From: Roseobacter sp. MED193 | Lineage (GTDB): Bacteria; Pseudomonadota; Alphaproteobacteria; Rhodobacterales; Rhodobacteraceae | NCBI RefSeq assembly: GCF_000152965.1 | Contig: NZ_AANB01000005.1 | Location: forward strand, 1 to 64,000 | Reading direction: 5' to 3' | DNA: 64,000 nucleotides | In this document: piece by piece, positions 43,073 to 51,388 of the stretch | How positions within the stretch are numbered: position 1 is the stretch's first letter | How the letters are laid out: every line of letters starts with the position of its first letter | Notes under the pieces: generated by a model | What the model was told of the DNA's origin: nothing | The model's input: only the letters and a program-made list of their open reading frames with translations | The model's database searches: none | Translations under genes and position numbers: made by a program

Positions 43073-45184
43073 CTAGTTGATCATCGTCAGGCCGCCCTTA
43101 AGGGTCAGCATGGCGTCCCCTTTGACGGTTGTCATTGGAGCCTTGGCTTCAACCATGGCACTGCCTTCGACCTTGATCATGGGCCCTTTGATCGTCACCC
43201 CCGAATTGTCGATCTTTACCGACGTGGGCCCCACCTGAAGCAGGATCTCCTGGCCAGCAGTCATCTTGATCTTGCCCGCCGTGGCATCCACCGAGATATT
43301 ACCCAGGCTGACAGTTTCGTCATGATTGCCCTTGGCTATTGTCTCGGTCAAGTTACCCGTGTCGACATCCAGGGTCATATTGCCTTTCTGGATGGTCTCG
43401 GCCTTGTCTCCTGTTTCAACCACCTCAGTGCGGTTTCCGCTTTTGACCACCTCATCCATATGCTGCTTGATGGTCAACGCATAGCTCTTCTCATCCGTTC
43501 CTGGCGCATCTGGTTCAGGCGCATCCAAACCGATGGTAACGGCAGAACGATCCTTGATCAGCATCTGGTGATCTTTTTCGGCCTGCACCCGCATCAGTTC
43601 TTCGCCCTTTTTGTCGTCGAACATCAGCTCATTGTAGCCGCCGCCGCCCTTGGAGGAGTTGGTCTTGATCCCCAGCTGCGTCTGATCATCCGGGTAGGTA
43701 TAGGGAGGCATGGTATCGGCGTTATACAACATGCCCGTGCAAATCGGTCGATCCGGGTTGCCGTCCTCAAACTGCACCACCACCTCCTGACCGATGCGTG
43801 GCACCGCGACCATCCCCCAGTTCTTTCCCGACCAAGGCGTCACGACCCGCACAAAGCAGGAGGATTTTTCATCGGCTTTGCCCTCGCGATCCCAGTGAAA
43901 TTGGATTTTGATGCGACCGTGTTTGTCCGTTAAGATTTCTTCGCCGCTGGGGCCAACCACGGTTGCGGTTTGTAATCCTGGCACCTGCGGCCATTGTGTG
44001 GCAAGCGGCGCGCGATATTGCTCGTGTTTTTCAATCGCGCCAAAGGTGCTGGCATAGGCGTCGCCTTTGATTTCCTCGGGAAAGTCCATGTTACGTGGCT
44101 TGATATCATGGCGCATTTCACCTGCTTCAGCCGCTGAAGTCGTGCGTTTTTCCCGTTCGTTGTAGTCCCCTGCAACCTGTAAATAGTGCACGGCATCCAC
44201 CACAAGATATTCGCCATTGGCCGGCTTATCCGGATGGTTTTTCAATTGAAAAGTATAGCCGGTGCCCAAAGTCCGAAGACTGCCAGCCCCCCGCCAGCGC
44301 TTGTGCCGGATGGCCTCCGCCTCCATCTGAACGCGCACCCGTTTATTCCCTAGGCCAGTATCCTTGCGATAATGACCCTGGTAGTCATAAAACTCATAAT
44401 CCTTGTGGCTGTGGCTGCCCTTGGGAATGGCGTTTTTGACTTTCAAATCCGCCGCCGGCGACAGAAAATCAAAATCATTCAGGGTCACTTTGCCGGTGGT
44501 CAGAACTTCTTCGTGTGCCCATTCTGAAATATGATCTTCCCGGCGCCGGTCGCGATCATCGCGGGCGTGGAATTCGATCTGCGATTTCCCATTGACCGGC
44601 GAATGACCACTCATCCCGTCACAAAGAACAAGCTTCTCTGCCGCATTTTTGTCGCTCGTGCTGTCGAAGTAGAAATAGATCCCCTCCTCCTCCATCAAAC
44701 GGCAAATGAAATCGTAATCGGTCTCACGGTATTGCAGGCAATAATCGCGCGCCTCGTAGCTCTCACTCAAACGATCCCGAAAGTCGCTGAACCCGTTTTC
44801 GCTAAAGATCTGCTTGATGACATCCACCGCAGAGAGTTCCTGAAACACCCGGCTGTCCGTGGTCCGCGTGAGCAGCCAGAACCAGGGTCGCACCTCGGCC
44901 ACGTAAAGCCCGTAGCCATCGCGAAAACCCATGTTTTCAACCGAGATGCAAAGGCCGGAAAACTTTTGATCCGTCTGATCCTCGGTCTGAACATGCAGGT
45001 TCATCGTTTGACCCACGATGTCTTCCAGTTTGATTGCTTTATTCTTTGACTGAAACTCTATGGTGGTTTCCGTCAGTTTGCTCAGGCCTTCGCGCACGAT
45101 GGCGCGTTTCAGCAAAAGATCCCGTACAGAATAGCTGCCGGACATCCAGACCATGTCACTGTCATGTGCTTTGCTCTCAACCAT
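43073..45184 (-). CDS. vgrG: T6SS spike protein VgrG (TssI)
   Basis: A 703-residue VgrG. The gp27-like part spans about 1-370 (FSGLCISVENMGFRDG, CLQYRETDYDFICRLMEEEGI, YYFYDYQGHYRK region), then the gp5-like OB domain (QTATVVGPSGEEILTDKHGR, SCFVRVVTPWSGKNWG, RIGQEVVVQFEDGNPDRPI). From about 565 to the end, glycine-punctuated repeats (VVETGDKAETIQKGNMTLDV) form the triple-stranded needle. No effector extension is fused. aggagg precedes the ATG. The gap to the next gene is 75 bases. Confidence 0.96.
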   Translation of the reverse strand: MVESKAHDSDMVWMSGSYSVRDLLLKRAIVREGLSKLTETTIEFQSKNKAIKLEDIVGQTMNLHVQTEDQTDQKFSGLCISVENMGFRDGYGLYVAEVRPWFWLLTRTTDSRVFQELSAVDVIKQIFSENGFSDFRDRLSESYEARDYCLQYRETDYDFICRLMEEEGIYFYFDSTSDKNAAEKLVLCDGMSGHSPVNGKSQIEFHARDDRDRRREDHISEWAHEEVLTTGKVTLNDFDFLSPAADLKVKNAIPKGSHSHKDYEFYDYQGHYRKDTGLGNKRVRVQMEAEAIRHKRWRGAGSLRTLGTGYTFQLKNHPDKPANGEYLVVDAVHYLQVAGDYNEREKRTTSAAEAGEMRHDIKPRNMDFPEEIKGDAYASTFGAIEKHEQYRAPLATQWPQVPGLQTATVVGPSGEEILTDKHGRIKIQFHWDREGKADEKSSCFVRVVTPWSGKNWGMVAVPRIGQEVVVQFEDGNPDRPICTGMLYNADTMPPYTYPDDQTQLGIKTNSSKGGGGYNELMFDDKKGEELMRVQAEKDHQMLIKDRSAVTIGLDAPEPDAPGTDEKSYALTIKQHMDEVVKSGNRTEVVETGDKAETIQKGNMTLDVDTGNLTETIAKGNHDETVSLGNISVDATAGKIKMTAGQEILLQVGPTSVKIDNSGVTIKGPMIKVEGSAMVEAKAPMTTVKGDAMLTLKGGLTMIN

Positions 45185-45259
45185 GGCTCCTCCTTTCCCC
45201 GATCAAGATCGGGTTAAAAACTGGGCGAAAATACGCCACTGCCAACTTAAAATGCGTCA

Positions 45260-48200
45260 TTACAAATCTGCTAAGAGGGCCGCCAATTCGGCGTCCATCT
45301 CGTCATCGTCTTCTTCCGTATCCGTCTCTTCGCCGAACCCTGCCAACAGCGCATCCAAGTCGTCCAGGTCAGCCTCATCTGCGGTGGCCGCGCCGGTATC
45401 CCCGTCGCCGAGATCCAAATCATCTAGGCCCAGATCGCTCAGATCCAGATCATCCGCCTCTGAGTCGGGCTCCATCGCAGGTTCAGCGGGTTTTGCTGCC
45501 GCAATACCCGTTTTCTCGCGGGGGTCCGCCGGTGAGGGCGCAGGAGCCGGCACCCCGCTCCAAGGGCCTAGAACTTCACCTCCGGCAACCGAAGAGAACG
45601 AAGTCAGGCGCAGCTCATCGCGGCCTTTGACCGCGCTGAGTGCCATCACGCCCCGTTCATTGGCCATGGCAATCTTGTCGAGATCAATATTGCGCTCGGT
45701 ACAGGGCAGGGCCACCTGATCCCCAAAACGGTCATTGACCGTATGATAGGGCATACCCCCCAAGGACATAATCGAGCCCAACTGCATGGACGCGCCATTT
45801 TCCTTGAACGAACGCGCCAGCAGGATTGTTACCAAGACGACCGGATTGCCCCAGAGCATGCCTTTCAATCCCTCGGCCTCGGAGAACTCCTCAAAGTCGA
45901 AGGCATCCACTGGGTTGCTTTTGGCGCCATAGGGACGGCGCAGCAAGAACCGGGGGCTGGCCAGGGCCAAATGGCCTGCCTCGGGCATCTGTTGCAGGGT
46001 ATCCCAGGCATTGGCCACCACTGCTGGGCGATCCTTTTTTTCCGTTTTCAGGAATTCCGGTGACAGGCTGGTAAAGAACGGCGCATCCACATGGGCCGCC
46101 ACCCGCGCAATCCGGCCCAGCAGCTCCGCATGGGGAGGCGTTTCTTCAAACCCATACATCCCGATCAGGGCGGAATAACCGCCCCGCCCCAGCTCGGGAT
46201 CCATTGGCTCTTCGCTCAGCAACCGGGTAAAGCCGGAACCGGACAGATCGTCCTGCGCCGCCAGATCTGCCGCCAGTTCTTCGGCGGACACATCATAGAG
46301 CACCACCTCCAAACTGTCGTCAACTTCGACGGAGCGGGCAATCAGATCCAGCGAGCGCCACTGCGCCTCCAGCGCCTGAAACTCAGGATGGTGCAAGACC
46401 AAGCGCATGGCATCCGACAGGGCTGCATCCACCGCCGCCTGCATCGCCGGCACCTCTGGGTTTGGCAAGGCACGAATATAGGGGCCCACCACACGGGCCA
46501 GCATCTCATCAACCGGCGAGGCCTCTCGAAGGCTGTTCTCTGTGTCACCGATCAGTTGTTGAAAGGCACTCAGTCGCCGGTCGGCGGGAATGGAATTGCT
46601 CGGCGAGGAGCGTTTCGGCACCCGCACAGGTGTTCCATACTGTGCCGCCCAGGTCGCCAGACTGCGGCTGGCATGATCAACCGTGACGCCTGATTGCAAC
46701 TGGTCGCGCAGGCTGACCAATTCGGAAAACAGGGCAACATTTTCAAACAGCTCATCTGGATGCAGATCGTCAAACTCTTTGAGTTTAACGGCAATACCGC
46801 CTTCGTCCTGGCCGATGGGCAAAACCAACTCGCTGGCAAAGCCTTCGATGATCTCCTCCACCGTGTCCGGGTCGAGCAATATACCCTGTCGCTGTGCCAG
46901 CGCCGCGCCAGTCTCTACCTGCCCCCGGGCCGCCCGACCTGAGAAATCGCCGAATAGCGCAATACGGAAGCGCTTGCGCGTTAACTGCTCCGCCTCAGGA
47001 CGCTCTGCGCTGATGGTGCCATAGGCAAATTCTGGCTCTGCAGTCGTCACTTGTTTCTCTGCGTCCGGCGCAGCGGCCTGTGGTTCAGCAACTTCCTCCA
47101 CATCCGTTTGAGGGGCATCGCTTTCGAGATCCCCCAACAGAGCCTCCAAATCCGACAGATCATCGCTCAAATCCAGGGCTGTTTCCGCTGCTGCCGGATC
47201 CGCCGCTTCCTCGCTGTCCAGATCCGCCAGCAGGTCGTCCAGTCCATCGCTCTCATCAGCGGCTTCGGTGGGACTTGGCGCCTCCTGCTCGGTTTCCTCT
47301 GCAGGATCGCTGGTCAAATCACCCAAGAGATCGTCAAGATTGAGATCATCAGCTTCGGCCCCCTCATCAGAGAACCCTAACAGATCGTCGAGATCAGCTT
47401 CCGCCGCATCCGTTGTGCCCAATAGCTCGGTCAGGCTTGCCTCACTGTCATCGCGGCTTTCGGCTTCGTCTGTGATTTCCAAATCAGAAAGAATACTGTC
47501 TACATCAACTGTATCGCCAGCTGCATCTTGCCCCAAATCCAGATCGGAAAGCAGCCCCTCCAAGCTCAGATCACCCTCACTTTGCGCGCTATCTTCTTCA
47601 CTCTCTGTAGCCAAGTCAGACAGAACAGCCTCCAAATCGCTTGAGCTGTCCGGCTCCGATGGGTCCTCCGCCCCGTCCAAACCTGCAAGCACCTCGTCAA
47701 GTGCTGCAGAGCTATCCGGGCTATCCTGTTCGCCTGTCGAAAGCTCGCCAAGCAAACCCTGGAGGTCCACGCTCTCCTCCACAGCGCCTGGCTCTTCCTC
47801 CACATCCAGCCCGCCGAGGATATCCGCAAGCGGGTCCTCTTCAGGCGCATCCTCTGGTTCGCCTGGCGCAGCGGAAAGCACATCCGCCAGAATATCGTCC
47901 ACCTGATCTTCGCTCTGCTCCTCCTGCGCGCCCTCATCCAATGCGCCCAAAATATCGCTTAGATCAGCCTCCTCGCTGTCCTCTTCGGTAGGTGCCGAGG
48001 CAGAGAGCTCATCCAACAGCGCCGAGAGGTCATTGTCTTCAGGATCCGCCGCCCCCTCCTGCGTGGCCAGACCGTCAAGGATAGCTTTTGACGCCTCTTG
48101 CGCAGTTTCACTTTCCTCCGCCGGGGGCGTCAGTTCCTGCAAGGCCCCCAGAACATCTGACAGATCATCCCCGTCCTCTTGCGGTGTCGGCGCTGACGCC

Positions 48201-49177
48201 TCCAGGTCCGATAGGATATCTGCAAGCGGATCTGGCGCATCGGTTTCCGGCAACTCCTGCGCAGCCAGGTCATCTAGAATGCCGTCATTGGATGGTACTT
48301 CGCTGGGCAAAAGGTCTTCGCCAGCGCGGGCCAGATCGCCCAAAATATCTGCGCTGCCCTCTGGTATCTCTTCGGGGGCTGGCGCGACCGCCCGCAAAGA
48401 GGCCAAAGCCTCCTCGCCCATATCCTCGGTCTGGATGGCCTCCTCAGGAGCGGCGGCAGCGAGGGCGGCCAGCGCTGCGTCAGCCTGCGCATCATCCTGA
48501 TTGGGAGCATCCTCTGGTGCGGTGGAGGCCAGGGCAGCCAAGGCCCCTTCGACGCCATCGTCGTGTTCTGCCTCTGTCGGTGCGCGTGCTGCCAAATCCG
48601 CAAGCACATCGTCGCTTTGATCCTGTTCTGCTTCGGGCAGTGCGACGCCGCGAAGACTGTCCAAAGCGCTTTCCTGGTCTGCCGCTGAGGCTGCATTCCC
48701 CTGTGCCAATGTCGACAGTAAGGCCGGGTTGTGCAGGATTTTTTCAATCAGGTCCTCAGCACCGGATTTCCCATCCATATAGGCCATCAGGGTTTGCAAC
48801 TGGGTGCGCGCTTCCAGCAAAGGGCGCAAGCTATCGACCTTTGATGCAATCGCGCCGGGGCTGAAATCCTTCATGCTCTCAAAGGTAAGGTCGATGGCTA
48901 GATTGCCTTCCCCGGTCAGGGTGTTTGGCACCGTAAAGGCCGCCCTCGGGACCATAGACTTCATGCGTTTGTCAAAATTATCGACGTCTATTTCGAGAAA
49001 CTTGCGATCCCCGATGGCGGGCTGGGGCGCTTTGCTTTTGCCCACAAGATCGCTCATCACCCCCATGACAAAAGGCAGCTGCACCTTCTTTTCGGCGCCA
49101 TAGAGCTCCACATCATATTCGATTTGCACCCGCGGCGCGCGATTGCGGCCTATAAATTTCTGCGAACTATCAGCCAT
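45260..49177 (-). CDS. TssB-acidic repeat-TssB'-TssC' giant sheath-like fusion
   Basis: A 1305-residue protein with five parts. Residues 1-158 are a full TssB very like the stand-alone TssB at 60462 (FIGRNRAPRVQIEYDVELYG, FVMGV, RAAFTVPNTLTGEGN). About 160-715 are strongly acidic and carry some two dozen short leucine motifs (DPLADILSDLE, DDLLADLDSE). About 736-850 (RFRIALFGDFSGRAARG, KEFDDLHPDELFENV) resemble a second TssB. About 862-1207 resemble TssC (PEFQALEAQWRSLDL, RFLLRRPYGAKSNPVDAFDFEE) but lack the C-terminal LRPHYQLEGL region of true TssC. The tail to 1305 is again acidic, ending MDAELAALLADL. Its ribosome site (ggagg) lies inside the last codons of the upstream channel gene, which it overlaps by 8 bases. 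Role unknown; a sheath regulator or alternative sheath subunit is conceivable. Confidence 0.88.
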   Translation of the reverse strand: MADSSQKFIGRNRAPRVQIEYDVELYGAEKKVQLPFVMGVMSDLVGKSKAPQPAIGDRKFLEIDVDNFDKRMKSMVPRAAFTVPNTLTGEGNLAIDLTFESMKDFSPGAIASKVDSLRPLLEARTQLQTLMAYMDGKSGAEDLIEKILHNPALLSTLAQGNAASAADQESALDSLRGVALPEAEQDQSDDVLADLAARAPTEAEHDDGVEGALAALASTAPEDAPNQDDAQADAALAALAAAAPEEAIQTEDMGEEALASLRAVAPAPEEIPEGSADILGDLARAGEDLLPSEVPSNDGILDDLAAQELPETDAPDPLADILSDLEASAPTPQEDGDDLSDVLGALQELTPPAEESETAQEASKAILDGLATQEGAADPEDNDLSALLDELSASAPTEEDSEEADLSDILGALDEGAQEEQSEDQVDDILADVLSAAPGEPEDAPEEDPLADILGGLDVEEEPGAVEESVDLQGLLGELSTGEQDSPDSSAALDEVLAGLDGAEDPSEPDSSSDLEAVLSDLATESEEDSAQSEGDLSLEGLLSDLDLGQDAAGDTVDVDSILSDLEITDEAESRDDSEASLTELLGTTDAAEADLDDLLGFSDEGAEADDLNLDDLLGDLTSDPAEETEQEAPSPTEAADESDGLDDLLADLDSEEAADPAAAETALDLSDDLSDLEALLGDLESDAPQTDVEEVAEPQAAAPDAEKQVTTAEPEFAYGTISAERPEAEQLTRKRFRIALFGDFSGRAARGQVETGAALAQRQGILLDPDTVEEIIEGFASELVLPIGQDEGGIAVKLKEFDDLHPDELFENVALFSELVSLRDQLQSGVTVDHASRSLATWAAQYGTPVRVPKRSSPSNSIPADRRLSAFQQLIGDTENSLREASPVDEMLARVVGPYIRALPNPEVPAMQAAVDAALSDAMRLVLHHPEFQALEAQWRSLDLIARSVEVDDSLEVVLYDVSAEELAADLAAQDDLSGSGFTRLLSEEPMDPELGRGGYSALIGMYGFEETPPHAELLGRIARVAAHVDAPFFTSLSPEFLKTEKKDRPAVVANAWDTLQQMPEAGHLALASPRFLLRRPYGAKSNPVDAFDFEEFSEAEGLKGMLWGNPVVLVTILLARSFKENGASMQLGSIMSLGGMPYHTVNDRFGDQVALPCTERNIDLDKIAMANERGVMALSAVKGRDELRLTSFSSVAGGEVLGPWSGVPAPAPSPADPREKTGIAAAKPAEPAMEPDSEADDLDLSDLGLDDLDLGDGDTGAATADEADLDDLDALLAGFGEETDTEEDDDEMDAELAALLADL

Positions 49178-50024
49178 TGTCGCCTCCCTTGAGCGCTCCG
49201 AGTTCCTGACGCAGGGCTTTTATTTCTGCGTGCAGCTCCAGCACATGGGCGTCCACCAGGTCAGTTTCCTTGCGCACCAAATCCCGCAGCTGCTCAAATT
49301 CCGCCTCAGCCTCAGCCTCCACCGCTGTTTGCATGGTGTTGACCAACAGGCCGATGAACAGGTTCAAAACGGAGAAGGCAGTGACAACGATAAAGGGCAC
49401 AAAGAAGGACCAGGCCATTGGGTAGACCTCCATCACCGGGCGCACGATGCCCATGGACCAACTCTCGAGTGTCATGATCTGGAACAGCGAATAGAGCGAA
49501 CGACCAAGTGTACCAAACCACTCATCGAAAGCGGAGCCATACATCAGGGTCGCCATCACCCCAAAAACGTAAAAGACGATAGAGATCATCACAATCACCG
49601 CGCCCATGCCCGGCAGGGCATCCAGCAGCGCCTGGACCACCTTTCGCATCTGCGGAACCACTGAGAGCAGTCGTAGCGCCCGAATAACCCGAAGCCCCCG
49701 CAATGCCGACAAACCCTGTTTATCCGGCAGCAGGCCAACGCTGACCACCAGCAGGTCAAAGATATTCCAGGCGGAAGAAAAGAATTTGAGCCGGTAGGCG
49801 AAAAATTTGAGCGCCAATTCAGCCACAAAGACCGCAAGCACCAGCTTATCCACCACCCCAAGCAGGCCGCCCACTTGTTCATTGACAGCAGCAGAAGTGC
49901 TGAGCCCCAATGTGATCGCGTTAAAGATAATGATCCCCAGAATGGAGTTGGTCACAACTGGGCGTTCAACAAAAACACGGGCGCGGTCCTGTAGGCTTGG
50001 CTGGGTTTGGGCGCTCTCGGTCAC
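49170..50024 (-). CDS. BacNav-like voltage-gated ion channel in the T6SS operon
   Basis: A 284-residue six-helix channel of the NaChBac type. S1 is about ILGIIIFNAITLGL; S4 has arginines every third residue (RGLRVIRALRLLSVVPQMRK); the pore has the filter TLESWSM, close to the TLESWAS of NaChBac; S6 is FIVVTAFSVLNLFIGLLVN. The C-terminus is a coiled coil (FEQLRDLVRKETDLVDAHVL), which tetramerises such channels. Length fits a single-domain sodium channel. Its last codons carry the ribosome site of the sheath-like fusion, so both are made from one message. A role in secretion has not been established for this family. Confidence 0.9.
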   Translation of the reverse strand: MTESAQTQPSLQDRARVFVERPVVTNSILGIIIFNAITLGLSTSAAVNEQVGGLLGVVDKLVLAVFVAELALKFFAYRLKFFSSAWNIFDLLVVSVGLLPDKQGLSALRGLRVIRALRLLSVVPQMRKVVQALLDALPGMGAVIVMISIVFYVFGVMATLMYGSAFDEWFGTLGRSLYSLFQIMTLESWSMGIVRPVMEVYPMAWSFFVPFIVVTAFSVLNLFIGLLVNTMQTAVEAEAEAEFEQLRDLVRKETDLVDAHVLELHAEIKALRQELGALKGGDNG

Positions 50025-50066
50025 GGGTTATCTCCACTGGTCATGGCGTTTCTGCGTCATTCATAC

Positions 50067-50089
50067 GCCGGGCACCCAAGGTGCCCGGC
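50067..50089 (-). terminator. Strong hairpin between the helical gene and the channel
   Basis: Perfect 10-bp GC-rich stem gccgggcacc (50067-50076) and ggtgcccggc (50080-50089) with a 3-base loop, in the 81-base gap. There is no T-run on either strand, so it may attenuate transcription or protect an RNA end rather than terminate fully. Confidence 0.5.
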
Positions 50090-50105
50090 CTTTGGGTTCA
50101 CTCCG

Positions 50106-51353
50106 TCAGGCGGCATCAAATACGGTGCCATCCAGGGCTTTGCTTGCCAGTTTGTCATAGACATAGCCACCTGCCGCTCCGCCCACGCCAAGGGCGAGAT
50201 CCTTGGTTCCGGTTGCGATGGAATTGCCATCAATCGGCGACAGGCCAAGAGCTGCAAATTTCAGGGCTTCACGGAACACCTTGAGCGCCTTGGGATCCTT
50301 GATCGTCAGTGCTTTGACCCGTTTCATCAGATCCTTGATATTGTCAGCCCATTTTCGGGCATCACCATACATGAACTGGATCTTGTCGATGGCGCTTTGA
50401 ACAGCGTCGTAGTTCTTCGCCAAAGCTGTATCCAAGGCTTTGCTGATCATCACCAGCTGCGCCTTCTTGTCTTTGACCGGGTGTTTCTTCAGCCTTTTGC
50501 TGACTTCCGTCAAAAACTCCTTCTTCAGCTTGTCCTGCTCCTTGAGGATTTTTGCCAGGGTCTTTGACAGATCATGCATTTTAACGACCATCTGGGCATA
50601 TTTCGCCTTCAAGGTATCGGCAGCATCTTCAACGGTTTTGACTGAGGGCTGCGACACCCCGAGAAACTCCTGAAAAATGGCAGCGGAGACCTCATTGGTG
50701 GCGTTGAGCGCCGGGTTAGACGCCGCCTTTTCCACCAAGGCCAGGTTCTTTACCAAAATGGCTTTGGACTGGTCGATGTTGATGGCCAGCTTGCCCACAT
50801 CCTGTGCAAGGCTGACACCAGACTTGATAAAGCCAATGATCGCAAAGGCCGCCCCTGCACCGCCGGAAAAGGGCGAGGTCGCCATGGCTGCGATACTGAC
50901 GGCCAGCCCCGCCAGCGTACCCACGATCGAGACGCCAATCTTGATCTTGAACTTAGACCATTCTTTGCGTTTCTTTTGCAGATCACTCCAGGCTTTGGCC
51001 GCCGCAAGTTCAGCGCCTTTTTCAGCCACTTTGACGTCATTCTTGATGGCGTCATTCAGCCCCTTCAGCTGCTTTTCCATCTCTTTTTCAGAGGCACCCT
51101 TGTTCACCATCTGGCCAAAGAGCTTGTCGAAAATCTTGCATTTTTTCTCGATGGTTTCTTTGGTCTGCTCCAGCACATCACTGGCGGCCGCTTGAAATTC
51201 CTGCTGCAAAAGAGGGTCCTTATCGGCCCCCTTCTCCATCTTCTTGTCCAGATCGATCACAACTTTGAACGAGAGTTTTGGCGGCTCAACCATCTCTAGT
51301 CCAGACACTTTGATGTCCAGATTCTTGAAGTCCATTACTACATGTTTGACCAT
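50106..51353 (-). CDS. Helical protein of unknown function, possible T6SS effector
   Basis: A 415-residue, lysine- and alanine-rich, almost entirely helical protein. Residues about 1-30 (MVKHVVMDFKNLDIKVSG) look beta-like. Long helices follow (DVLEQTKETIEKKCKIFDKL). The centre (about 135-185) has two hydrophobic stretches, GVSIVGTLAGLAVSIAAMAT and GAAFAIIGFIKSGVSLA, which could insert into a membrane; the C-terminus has another glycine-rich patch (ALGVGGAAGGYVYDKLA). The layout recalls alpha-pore-forming proteins. It lies between clpV and the channel gene, in the same direction. It could be an effector, an adaptor or a partner of the channel; the sequence does not settle this. Confidence 0.6.
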   Translation of the reverse strand: MVKHVVMDFKNLDIKVSGLEMVEPPKLSFKVVIDLDKKMEKGADKDPLLQQEFQAAASDVLEQTKETIEKKCKIFDKLFGQMVNKGASEKEMEKQLKGLNDAIKNDVKVAEKGAELAAAKAWSDLQKKRKEWSKFKIKIGVSIVGTLAGLAVSIAAMATSPFSGGAGAAFAIIGFIKSGVSLAQDVGKLAINIDQSKAILVKNLALVEKAASNPALNATNEVSAAIFQEFLGVSQPSVKTVEDAADTLKAKYAQMVVKMHDLSKTLAKILKEQDKLKKEFLTEVSKRLKKHPVKDKKAQLVMISKALDTALAKNYDAVQSAIDKIQFMYGDARKWADNIKDLMKRVKALTIKDPKALKVFREALKFAALGLSPIDGNSIATGTKDLALGVGGAAGGYVYDKLASKALDGTVFDAA

Positions 51354-51388
51354 GTCATTCCCTCCCAGTTCCCCATTTCAAACGTCAG

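Noticed and set aside
47250-48650. Possible DNA tandem repeat or CRISPR-like array in the fusion gene
   Set aside because: The repeats are at protein level only; spacing varies and the DNA units are not near-identical.
48088-48864. 258-codon open frame opposite the acidic repeat region of the sheath fusion
   Set aside because: It is a low-complexity proline-arginine sequence caused by reading acidic codons backwards; similar frames occur along the whole repeat.
45260-49177. Fusion explained as a sequencing join of separate tssB and tssC genes
   Set aside because: The linker is long, keeps one frame for over 550 codons and has its own conserved-looking motifs; complete tssB and tssC exist elsewhere. 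Raw read checking is still the formal test.
49170-50024. Channel gene as the missing TssJ or TssL homologue
   Set aside because: It has six membrane helices, S4 arginines and a sodium-channel filter, and no lipobox or DotU features; tssL is present.
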